DNA from: Bacillus sp. S3
Lineage (GTDB): Bacteria; Bacillota; Bacilli; Bacillales; Cytobacillaceae
Direction of reading: 5' to 3'
Assembly (NCBI RefSeq): GCF_005154805.1
Contig: NZ_CP039727.1
Span: forward strand, 4,461,501-4,525,500
Length of the DNA stretch: 64,000 nt
Shown here: positions 7,458-17,902 of the stretch, piece by piece
How positions within the stretch are numbered: position 1 is the stretch's first letter
Layout: every line of letters starts with the position of its first letter
Translations under genes and position numbers: made by a program
Notes under the pieces: model-generated
Told to the model about the DNA's origin: nothing
The model's input: only the letters and a program-made list of their open reading frames with translations
Databases searched by the model: none

Positions 7458-8081
7458 GTGCTTGAAAGTAATAGCTCACGCCCTGCATACCATCAATGTT
7501 ATGAAATTCTTCGTGATAAAATTTTAACAGGGGAACTTCCAGGTGGAACAAAAGTGGTCGAAGAAAAATTAGCTGCGGAATTAGGTGTTAGTCGAACACC
7601 GATAAGAGATTCAATTCGAAAATTGGAAAATGAAGGACTTATTGTGAAAAAGAAAGTGGTAAAGCCGACAGAGAAAGATTTACGAAATATGTTTCAAGTC
7701 CGGATTCAGCTAGAAGGCTATTCAGCGAAATGTGCCGCGACCTTTCTTAAAGAAAAAGAAATTGAACAACTTTATAACTATGTTGAGATTGGCAGGAATG
7801 GAACGAAAGAAGAAATCATGTCTGCCAATGAACGGTTTCATAATGATATTGTTCAAGCCAGCAATAATCCATTCATGATTGAGATCATCGATCGGATGCA
7901 GGCGATAATCTACCTATTTAGAAAAACCGTTGTCATCTACAATCGCCCGCGGCTCATCGACGAACATGAAGAAATTTATGAAGCAATCAAGGCAAGAGAT
8001 GGAGAAACGGCTGAATTACTAATGAAGAAACACCTGGAAACAGACTTGAACTTTTACCTTCATTTAATGGGGAATGAATAG
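7458..8081 (+). CDS. GntR-family (FadR/FCD-type) transcriptional regulator
   Basis: I place the start at GTG 7458, because GAGGTG (7446-7451) lies 6 bases upstream. An in-frame ATG at 7422 would add 12 residues but has no good ribosome binding site. The 207-residue product has a winged HTH (YEILRDKILTGELPGG, LAAELGVSRTPIRDSIRKLE) and a C-terminal all-helical FCD ligand domain with the metal-binding pattern D/H...H...H (NERFHNDI, EHEEIYEAI, KKHLE). FCD regulators usually bind carboxylates or sugar acids and are released from DNA by them. It is divergent from the acid-sugar operon with four operator boxes between. Its stop codon is followed within 10 bases by the group II intron. Confidence 0.9.
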   Translation: MLESNSSRPAYHQCYEILRDKILTGELPGGTKVVEEKLAAELGVSRTPIRDSIRKLENEGLIVKKKVVKPTEKDLRNMFQVRIQLEGYSAKCAATFLKEKEIEQLYNYVEIGRNGTKEEIMSANERFHNDIVQASNNPFMIEIIDRMQAIIYLFRKTVVIYNRPRLIDEHEEIYEAIKARDGETAELLMKKHLETDLNFYLHLMGNE

Positions 8082-8129
8082 TAAAAAAAAATAGAGTAGG
8101 GTAACCTCTTTCGAGGCTACCCCCTCATC

Positions 8130-8162
8130 AAACCGTACGTGCCCTATTAAGGCATACGGCTT
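8130..8162 (-). ncRNA. Group II intron domain V (catalytic RNA hairpin)
   Basis: On the minus strand AGCCGTATGCC and GGCACGTACGGTT pair into the two-part domain V hairpin with an AAUA-type loop. The AGC triad near its base and the CGUAUG/CGUACG pairing are the standard signature. Domain VI, with stem GGGGTAGCCTC, GAAA loop, GAGGTTACCC, follows directly. Confidence 0.8.
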
Positions 8163-8179
8163 ACCAATGTGTTACAGAA

Positions 8180-9616
8180 TCAGTACGTTGCTAATCTTTG
8201 TGCATATTTCATTTTACGAACAAGGTCGGGAGTATAATACTCTTGACCTTGTTCTTTTGCTTTAAGAACTCTTTTCTCCTGTTTCTCTTGTTGCTTCTCT
8301 TTCATTCGAAGAATGTAGCTTTCTAAGGAAAAACCGTATATTTTATGATAATAATACCAATATGAAGGGATGAGACCTATCATCGCAAAGAATTTATTAT
8401 TCCACTTCGTTTTCATGGCATGACCTTTTCTTTGGCTTGGATGGGCATGTATCATGGATACTCTTAGTCTTTGCCGAATATAGCCATCTATCGCTTGTAA
8501 CTCTTTCCCGAATGCTTTAAAGAAACATGAACTTGCAAATCCATGTTCTTCATTCGCTTTAATCGCTTTATATATGGTTAGAAAATAGTTAACCTTACCT
8601 CGTATTACAGGATTTACTTGGTCAATCCATTTTTCCTTGCTTAGGGTTAGAGTTTTCCTGGTTTTATCTTTGATTTTCTGTCGAAAATCCTTCCAAGTAG
8701 CTTCTTTTGGTTTGGCGATATAGTATGGCTTACCATCCTTTTTACGTTTTCTCCAGTGTTCAAACGTAAATCCCATAAAGTCGAAGTCATCGTCATCAAA
8801 ATTTACAATCTTTGTTTTCTCCGATGCAAGCTCCAGACCGAGTTCGGCTAATTTATCTTCCGTAATCTCAGCCGCCTTTTTAATATCTTCTTCTGATTTA
8901 GCAAATATCAAGAAGTCGTCAGCGAATCTTACAAATCGAAATTTATGTTCTGCCCAAGTCCAGTCAAGTTCATTTAGATAAACGTTCGCAAGTAGTGGCG
9001 AGATGACTCCTCCTTGCGGAGTCCCAGAATCAGTTAAATGATATTTTCCTTCTTCCATATATCCCGCCTTTAACCACAGCCATATCATATCTAACACAGT
9101 TCCATCTGCAATGTATTTGTTTAAGACTTTTATTAGATTTTTGTGTGGAATATTATCGAAAAATCCTTTAATGTCTGCATCGAAGATGTAATTGTAACCT
9201 TGTTCGATATTTGCAAGGATTATTTGTAGAACACGCTCTGGTCCTACATTAGGTCTGTACCCACATGACCATTTGTGGAAAATACCCTTTTCAAATTTCG
9301 GCTGAAGAACGTTTACCAAAGCCTGTTGGACAATTCGGTCTTCTATATTTGGTATGCCTAGAGGTCTCTTTTTGCCATTTTTCTTGGGAATGTAGTGCCT
9401 TCTTACTGGGGAAGGTTTGTATTCTTTCTTTCTTAACTTTTGTAAAAGCGAATCTAAATTTTCTTCTAGACGGTATCTATAACTGTCAATCGTTTCGCCA
9501 TCAATACCACCAGACCCTTTATTGGCTTCTACTTTTTCCCAAGCAGCTTTTAGTTTTCTGTCGAAAAGAATTTGTCCGTAAATACTATGCCATTTGAATT
9601 TTAACGCTTGATTCAT
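8180..9616 (-). CDS. ltrA: Group II intron reverse transcriptase/maturase (LtrA family)
   Basis: I prefer the ATG at 9616 (MNQALKFKWHSIYGQ...), which has AAGGGTG upstream; an in-frame ATG at 9646 would add 10 residues. RT motifs are visible in order: NKGSGGIDGETID (RT1), RRHYIPKKNGKKRPLGIPNI (RT2), CGYRPNVG, IFDADIKGFFDNI (RT3, first catalytic Asp), GTPQGGVISPLLANVYLN (RT4) and RFVRFADDFLIF (RT5, catalytic FADD). GLELASEKTKIVNF and DFMGF follow. A maturase X-like region and a basic C-terminus finish the protein. No HNH endonuclease is present, as expected for class C. The catalytic box reads FADD rather than the more common YADD. The protein should assist splicing and retrohoming of its intron. 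Confidence 0.93.
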   Translation of the reverse strand: MNQALKFKWHSIYGQILFDRKLKAAWEKVEANKGSGGIDGETIDSYRYRLEENLDSLLQKLRKKEYKPSPVRRHYIPKKNGKKRPLGIPNIEDRIVQQALVNVLQPKFEKGIFHKWSCGYRPNVGPERVLQIILANIEQGYNYIFDADIKGFFDNIPHKNLIKVLNKYIADGTVLDMIWLWLKAGYMEEGKYHLTDSGTPQGGVISPLLANVYLNELDWTWAEHKFRFVRFADDFLIFAKSEEDIKKAAEITEDKLAELGLELASEKTKIVNFDDDDFDFMGFTFEHWRKRKKDGKPYYIAKPKEATWKDFRQKIKDKTRKTLTLSKEKWIDQVNPVIRGKVNYFLTIYKAIKANEEHGFASSCFFKAFGKELQAIDGYIRQRLRVSMIHAHPSQRKGHAMKTKWNNKFFAMIGLIPSYWYYYHKIYGFSLESYILRMKEKQQEKQEKRVLKAKEQGQEYYTPDLVRKMKYAQRLATY

Positions 9617-10267
9617 TGCATATTCCGCACCCTTCATTGTGTACATTCAGCTCGTTTATACCGAAGTATCGTTTTCTGTTAGCATTACACACCTTTACAG
9701 ATGTGGAGCCACAAGGTCGTTCCCCTTCCGTTCATGTATGGTTTGGTCCATACACTACTTCCGTACTATGAGAACGTCTGACTTCTCCATCCACAGCCAT
9801 CATTTCAGATTAACCTTATAGATGAATGTCCTTTCGGTAAGAATGGAGACCTCACGGGGTCATCGTACCTTCCTTTTAAACATACCCAGCACCATCACTT
9901 GGTAAGCTGTTTCTGCCCGGCTGATTCATTGAACAGAAACCATTACTGTTTGTAGCGGGCTTCCCATTATAATCGCATGGTCGCCAACTTACCCCGCCGC
10001 CGTGCTTCACACTTTTGCATTTGGGTCTGCTTATCCGACTACGGGTCTCTCGATTGTCCGCATCTCCTTCAGACACCACCTCACGGTGATGCCCTAGATT
10101 AGTCTTCACTAGTTGTATCAGCACTCTAATGGAAGGACTTCCACCTTCGAGAGAATGAGTCTTCTGGAATTCGGGAGTCGTGTTTACCGAGATAACGTAC
10201 TCCAACCTTTAACAACTCATTCAGTGCAAGTAATCTGCACAAGGTACGACTGCCCGTCGCACAAGCG

Positions 10268-10296
10268 AAAGTGCCCTCACAGAGAGGGCACTTTTT
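10268..10296. terminator. Terminator stem that served as intron target
   Basis: AAAGTGCCCTC (10268-10278) pairs with GAGGGCACTTT (10284-10294) around a 5-base loop. On the plus strand it is followed by TTTTT. On the minus strand it ends transcription from the GGDEF gene side, but its downstream U-run is separated from it by the intron. Class C introns characteristically insert just after such stems. Confidence 0.8.
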
Positions 10297-10299
10297 AGA

Positions 10300-10437
10300 T
10301 TATTGATTGGCTAGCAGACGGACAAATTTCGTCATGACCGGTTCCATTGCTTCCTGTATTTCCGACATAATCGTAGAAAGATGGGCCATTTGGTTTTGGT
10401 CAGGCGCCGACTGCATTTTTTCCTGTTGATTTAACAT
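10300..10437 (-). CDS. Small hypothetical protein overlapping the GGDEF gene 3' end
   Basis: A 45-residue frame (MLNQQEKMQSAP...KFVRLLANQ) starts at ATG 10437 inside the last codons of the GGDEF gene and ends 4 bases before the terminator stem. An internal ATG at 10416 has CAGGA just upstream and would give 38 residues. The predicted product is helical and methionine-rich, with no family I recognise. Position between gene end and terminator and the overlap suggest translational coupling, but coding status is uncertain. Confidence 0.35.
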   Translation of the reverse strand: MLNQQEKMQSAPDQNQMAHLSTIMSEIQEAMEPVMTKFVRLLANQ

Positions 10438-11260
10438 GATACATAGCTCTATCAGCACTTTTTAATAGGGCTGAGGGGGTATCACCATGTTTAGATATGG
10501 CAATGCCAATGCTCGCGGAAATCCTCAAATCATGTACATTTAATTGTAACTTTTTCAAAATTTCCTGCGCTGCTTCGATTGATTTTTCTTGATCCGCCCC
10601 CACTAACATGACAATAAACTCATCGCCCCCAAGGCGGCCGACAAACATGGAATCATGACAGCAAAGGTTTAACTGATTCGCCACTTCTATTAATATGCGA
10701 TCTCCTTCTTCGTGGCCATAGGTATCATTCACCCTTTTAAATCCGTCTAAATCAACAAACAATAGGGTAACGGATGGTTCACCCTGTAAGGTTTCTGATA
10801 ATCTTTCCATAAAGTAATGCCGGTTTGGGAGACTTGTAAGTGAATCATACAAGGCTAAATGCTTTAATTTTTGATTCAAACTTTGCAGCTGCAATTGTTT
10901 TTCGGTTAGTTTTTCCGACAATAGTCCAACACCAATCGCGCATAAAAAAGTGACGATAGCCACACCTATATGGAGGGATAATTCTTGGTTGACTAATTCT
11001 GCCATTCGCAGATATTTTTCATACATAAACCAAAACAGGTGATAGACATTAACCGTCAATGCCGCAAAGACCCCGCCGGCAAATCCTAAATAATAGGAAA
11101 AAATAAAGCAAGGGAATAGCAGTAAAAACCAAACCATATCATCAATATAAAACATATCCAATCTAGCTAAAAAACCAGGAATCACTGTTAATATGATGCA
11201 CAGCCCCAAGATCATTTTAGGCATTCTTTGAATCGATTCCCACTTAACACTTAACGACAT
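10400..11260 (-). CDS. Membrane-bound diguanylate cyclase (GGDEF)
   Basis: The 286-residue protein has four to five hydrophobic segments in the first 120 residues, then a short coiled region and a GGDEF domain (about 125-286). The signature RLGGDEF is intact (GGDEF at 211-215), and LYDSLTSLPNRHYF and FKRVNDTYGHEEGDRIL are present, so c-di-GMP synthesis is likely. The inhibitory I-site RxxD expected just before GGDEF is absent (CHDSMFVG there instead). There is no EAL domain. The ribosome binding site is AGGGGTAGGA. Signals sensed by the membrane part are unknown. Confidence 0.9.
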   Translation of the reverse strand: MSLSVKWESIQRMPKMILGLCIILTVIPGFLARLDMFYIDDMVWFLLLFPCFIFSYYLGFAGGVFAALTVNVYHLFWFMYEKYLRMAELVNQELSLHIGVAIVTFLCAIGVGLLSEKLTEKQLQLQSLNQKLKHLALYDSLTSLPNRHYFMERLSETLQGEPSVTLLFVDLDGFKRVNDTYGHEEGDRILIEVANQLNLCCHDSMFVGRLGGDEFIVMLVGADQEKSIEAAQEILKKLQLNVHDLRISASIGIAISKHGDTPSALLKSADRAMYHVKSTGKNAVGA

Positions 11261-11480
11261 TCTGTTCCTACCCCTTCAATTCTTGTATTATCTTTGATAT
11301 TATCACATGTTGTCGAAAATTGGAGTATAAACAAATAAATGACATAAATTACAATTATCAATAAAGTGAAACATCAATATGGTAGAAGTTTTTTGTTGCA
11401 TTATATCTGAATATAAATTAAAATTATTGCATAAAAATTCAAAGTTATTTTAGAAAAATATCCAACTTGGAGGAACAATC

Positions 11481-12641
11481 ATGATCCAGACAAAATTAGT
11501 AGATTCAGAGCTTGCTGAATGGACAATTCAGCAGCGCCGCCATTTTCATATGCACCCTGAGCTTTCAGGACAAGAATATAAAACAGCAGCCTATGTAAAG
11601 GAGAAATTAACCGAATTTGGTATTCCGATCGATTCGCGGTTTTCCGCACCGAATGTCATTGCCTTTTTTAAAGGAACAGAAGGGAAAAAGACGATTGCCC
11701 TGAGAGCGGATATGGATGCCCTTCCGCTTCAAGAAGAAGGAGACAACAAGCCGTATATTTCAACCGTACCCGGTGTGATGCATGGCTGCGGTCATGATGG
11801 CCATACCGCTACACTGCTGGGAGCGGCTAAGTGGATGAGCGAAAACTCACAGCTTATAAAAAACAATATTGTGTTAATCTTTCAAAGTTCTGAGGAAGCT
11901 TCGCCAAGCGGAGCCCAGCAGCTTGTAAACGAAGGCGTACTCGACGGTGTCGAAGCGATTTATGGTATTCATTATATCTCCGGGATGCCGCTTGGGGAAA
12001 TTGGCTTCGCCACCGGCTATGTGATGGCATCGTGTGACGATTTTGAGATCACCATTGAAGGGAAAGGCGGGCACGGCGGCTATCCACACCAAACAGTGGA
12101 TCCGATCTATATCGCGACCCATCTGATTCAGGCATTTCAATCGATTGTCAGCCGCAACTTGAACCCGCTTCATGCCGGGGTCATCTCGATTGGCGGGATG
12201 CAGGCAGGCCATTCCTATAATGTGATTCCGGAGAAGGTTTCAATTCAAGGAACGATTCGGGCGATGACGTTTGAGGCTGCAGAATTAATGCACGAAAAAA
12301 CGGCTCATTTAACTGAATCGCTTTGTGCAAGCTTTGGCGCCAAAGGGCACTACCGCTTCATCCAGGGCACTGTGCCATTATACAATCACCCTGAGGCATG
12401 CAAAATTGCGAAGGGAATTATTGAAAAATCCTTTGGAGAAGGGGTCTTTGTGGAAAAAGAACCTGTTATGGGTGCTGAAGATTTCTCCTACTATGTAAAA
12501 GAAAAAACTGGCGCCTTCATTAATGTCGGAATGCAAAGCGAAAAAAGCCAATACCCGCACCACCATCCTAAATTCGACATCGACGAAGCTGCCATTCCAA
12601 CTGGCATCGAATTAATGATCCAATTGGCTTTACATGCATAA
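11481..12641 (+). CDS. M20-family metallo-amidohydrolase (N-acyl amino acid / hippurate type)
   Basis: The 386-residue cytosolic enzyme has the M20D layout. The N-terminal catalytic part holds RRHFHMHPELSGQE, ALRADMDALP and the metal-binding HGCGHDGHTATLLGAA (about residues 97-112). The catalytic glutamate pair is in SSEEASPSGA. A dimerisation lid follows, and a late metal histidine lies in YPHHHPKFDID. Relatives cleave N-acyl or N-acetyl groups from amino acids. It is preceded by GGAGG and followed by a strong terminator, so it is a single-gene unit. The physiological substrate cannot be read from sequence. Confidence 0.9.
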   Translation: MIQTKLVDSELAEWTIQQRRHFHMHPELSGQEYKTAAYVKEKLTEFGIPIDSRFSAPNVIAFFKGTEGKKTIALRADMDALPLQEEGDNKPYISTVPGVMHGCGHDGHTATLLGAAKWMSENSQLIKNNIVLIFQSSEEASPSGAQQLVNEGVLDGVEAIYGIHYISGMPLGEIGFATGYVMASCDDFEITIEGKGGHGGYPHQTVDPIYIATHLIQAFQSIVSRNLNPLHAGVISIGGMQAGHSYNVIPEKVSIQGTIRAMTFEAAELMHEKTAHLTESLCASFGAKGHYRFIQGTVPLYNHPEACKIAKGIIEKSFGEGVFVEKEPVMGAEDFSYYVKEKTGAFINVGMQSEKSQYPHHHPKFDIDEAAIPTGIELMIQLALHA

Positions 12642-12652
12642 ATGAATGAGTT

Positions 12653-12689
12653 AAGCACGGGAGTTGTACCATTCCCGTGCTTCTTTTTT
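12653..12689 (+). terminator. Terminator after the M20 amidohydrolase
   Basis: AAGCACGGGA and TCCCGTGCTT pair around a 10-base loop, followed by CTTTTTTG. Confidence 0.85.
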
Positions 12690-12792
12690 GTTTATTTCTT
12701 TCTGTTTTGATAAATAATTCAGTTAAGAAAATCTTGATATTCTTAGTGAACTTTTGATAAATTGTTGGTAATATATAATTAATATCAAACAC

Positions 12793-12806
12793 TGAAAACG
12801 GTATCA
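12793..12806 (+). promoter_or_regulatory. cre site (CcpA) upstream of the iolR-like gene
   Basis: TGAAAACGGTATCA matches TGNAANCGNWNNCW at all fixed positions. It lies about 40 bases upstream of the start codon, so the regulator itself appears subject to catabolite control. Confidence 0.65.
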
Positions 12807-12843
12807 ATTATAAGTTTGATTAGGAAATAAAGGATGGACGGAA

Positions 12844-13632
12844 ATGATAAAAGATAAACGGATCAATAAAATTGAAGAGTATATTATCGAACATAAATCT
12901 GTATCTTTAGATGAATTGATGAACGTGTTTCAGGTGTCAAAAAACACGATTCGTCGGGATGTTCAGGAACTGGTTGAAAAGGGGGATTTCAAAAAGGTAT
13001 ATGGCGGTGTAGCTGTAAATGATTACAAGCGCGCTAAATTAGAATCTTTCCATGACAGGCGAGTACGTCATCAAACAGAAAAGGAAATGATTGGTAAATC
13101 CGCAGCGAATTATGTACAGGACGGAGATATCATTTTTATCGATTCAGGAACAACCACTATTGAAATGATTGAATATATCAATAAGAAACAGGTTACAGTG
13201 ATCACCAATAGCCTTGATTTTATCGTTCGTGCACTTCCTTTCGAAAATTTAAACGTGATTACAGCAGGTGGAATACTCGAAAGAAAGACAAATTCATTTG
13301 GAATCTTAAAATATATGGATATTCTAAATGCCTATAATATTAATAAAGCATTTATGGCTTCAACAGGCGTCTCCCTATCAAATGGTGTCACGAATTCTTC
13401 ACCACTTGAAAGCGAATTAAAAGCTTCTATTGTGAATAGAAGCTCTGAAGTATTTTTATTAGTTGATCATGATAAATTTGATAAATACGGGTTAATGACC
13501 TATTGCGGATTAGATAAGATTGATTACCTTGTAACAGATACCATGCCTAATGAAGTTTACCAGAATTACATGCAAAAGAATAACATTCAACTTATTATTT
13601 CTGGTCAAAAAGGCCTTTCCTCATTAACATGA
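12844..13632 (+). CDS. iolR: DeoR-family repressor, IolR-like
   Basis: The 262-residue regulator has an N-terminal DeoR HTH (IEEYIIEHKSVSLDELMNVF, VSKNTIRRDVQELVEKG, VYGGV). The C-terminal effector-binding DeoRC domain includes IDSGTTTIEMIEYI, TNSLDFIVRAL and the segment INKAFMASTGVSLSNGVTNS. From memory the HTH and INKAFM..TG..L..G.TNS segments resemble B. subtilis IolR more than other DeoR proteins. IolR represses inositol genes until 2-deoxy-5-keto-D-gluconate 6-phosphate is made. Here the gene is alone and far from the iol operon (48-54 kb), which does carry IolR-type tandem boxes. The terminator begins inside its last codons. Confidence 0.75.
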   Translation: MIKDKRINKIEEYIIEHKSVSLDELMNVFQVSKNTIRRDVQELVEKGDFKKVYGGVAVNDYKRAKLESFHDRRVRHQTEKEMIGKSAANYVQDGDIIFIDSGTTTIEMIEYINKKQVTVITNSLDFIVRALPFENLNVITAGGILERKTNSFGILKYMDILNAYNINKAFMASTGVSLSNGVTNSSPLESELKASIVNRSSEVFLLVDHDKFDKYGLMTYCGLDKIDYLVTDTMPNEVYQNYMQKNNIQLIISGQKGLSSLT

Positions 13633-13648
13633 GAAAAGGCCTTTTTTT
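13606..13648. terminator. Bidirectional terminator between iolR-like and ROK genes
   Basis: AAAAAGGCCTTT...AAAAGGCCTTTTT with inner CTCAT/ATGAG pairing and a TAAC loop. It starts within the coding end of the iolR-like gene and serves the convergent ROK gene as well. Confidence 0.85.
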
Positions 13649-13651
13649 GCC

Positions 13652-14506
13652 TTAAAGAGCCTCCTTCGCGAGAATAAGCGCTCCAGTAATTCCAGCGTTG
13701 TCTCCAAGCCCAGGGCTCATTATATATTGGGCCAAATCCGGTAACGCTACATAATCGTTAAGTAACTCAGGCAAGTACTTGTAAACCGCACTAAATACCT
13801 GCTCCTGTTTCGCGACTCCTCCGCCTAAGATAATACTTTTTGGAGAAAGAATCAAAATGTACTGCATCAATGCTTGGGCGAGATAATACCCTTCCAAATC
13901 CCAGACCTCAGGCCGGTTCACAAGGTTCATGCCCTTATCACCCCAGCGTTCCTCGATAGCAGGTCCTGCCGCAAGCCCTTCTAAGCAATCATGATGGTAG
14001 GGGCATTTTCCTTTATAGCTGTCGTCCTCATGACGCCTCACGAAGATATGGCCCATTTCCGGATGGGACAGCCCTTCTAAAAGCTTGCCTTGAATAACAG
14101 CCCCAGCCCCAATTCCGGTCCCAACCGTTATGTACAAGCAGCTGTCTAATCCTTTCGCAGCCCCCAGCGTCGCTTCACCCAATGCCGCCGCATTCACATC
14201 CGTAGTAAAACCAACTGGCACATCGAATTCGTCCTTCAATGCTTGAACAAACGGGTAATTCCTCCAAGCTACTTTAGGGGTCGACGTAATATAACCATAT
14301 GTTGGACTCTCCCGGTTCACATCAATCGGTCCGAAAGAACCAATCCCTATAGCATCCAACGAATACTGCTGGAAAAACTCTATCACCTGACCCATTGTTT
14401 CTTCTGGCACCGTTGTCGGTATCTGAATCCGCTCATGGATTTGACCGTATTCATCCCCAACAGCACAAACAAACTTCGTCCCGCCTGCTTCAATTGCTCC
14501 TAACAT
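13652..14506 (-). CDS. ROK-family sugar kinase (fructokinase/mannokinase type)
   Basis: The 284-residue kinase starts with the phosphate-binding GAIEAGGTKFVCAVG. It has GIGSFGPIDV, the ROK signature region VTVGTGIGAGAVIQG (as YITVGTGIGAG), and the zinc-binding H/C cluster PEMGHIFVRRH...CPYHHDCLEGLAAGPA. This pattern matches the ScrK/GmuE group, which phosphorylates fructose or mannose at C6. It is the last gene of the PTS-glycosidase operon, behind AAGGAGGT. A role in phosphorylating hexose released inside the cell by the neighbouring glycosidases is likely; fructose versus mannose is open. Confidence 0.88.
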   Translation of the reverse strand: MLGAIEAGGTKFVCAVGDEYGQIHERIQIPTTVPEETMGQVIEFFQQYSLDAIGIGSFGPIDVNRESPTYGYITSTPKVAWRNYPFVQALKDEFDVPVGFTTDVNAAALGEATLGAAKGLDSCLYITVGTGIGAGAVIQGKLLEGLSHPEMGHIFVRRHEDDSYKGKCPYHHDCLEGLAAGPAIEERWGDKGMNLVNRPEVWDLEGYYLAQALMQYILILSPKSIILGGGVAKQEQVFSAVYKYLPELLNDYVALPDLAQYIMSPGLGDNAGITGALILAKEAL

Positions 14507-14707
14507 ACTTTTGTACCTCCTTAAGGTGCAAAGGACCGTTCTTCTCCAAAAACCGCCCCATGCTTATTTGCACATAAAGAAACAAGAGAAATAGCCCCCG
14601 CTTCTATCTATCTCTTCATTTTTTTGATTTTCGCTCTCATAACTGCTCTCTGCACCATTCATCCATTACTTTGCCCGACAGCTTTCGCAAATATTTTCAA
14701 TGCCCAT

Positions 14708-17836
<3,129 letters not shown>

Positions 17837-17902
17837 CTATCCTATGAAAAAAGTTCAAACCAGTACAAAAAGAGCCACCGATACGATGGCAACATGAATA
17901 AA

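Larger units (their letters stand above)
8091..10262 (-). mobile_element. Bacterial class C group II intron with reverse transcriptase ORF
   Basis: The element runs on the minus strand from GTGCGAC (5' end, 10262), the usual group II 5' terminus, to a 3' end near 8091 (...CTCTAT). About 650 bases of structured RNA domains precede the reverse transcriptase. Domain V (8130-8162) and domain VI with its GAAA loop (about 8093-8127) follow it. The length of about 2.17 kb, the absence of an endonuclease domain, and insertion immediately after a terminator stem (10268-10294) all fit class C. The U-run that should follow the terminator stem now lies at the far side (T-run complementary to 8083-8091). 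The exact 3' boundary is ambiguous by a few T bases. Confidence 0.85.

Noticed and set aside
9265..10205. ORFs in the group II intron on both strands outside the reverse transcriptase
   Set aside because: They fall in structured RNA domains or antisense to the RT gene and show no protein family features.
14507..14707. Possible small gene between the ROK kinase and beta-galactosidase
   Set aside because: No frame in this 200-base gap has a credible start, ribosome binding site or length; frames visible on both strands are extensions of the neighbours.
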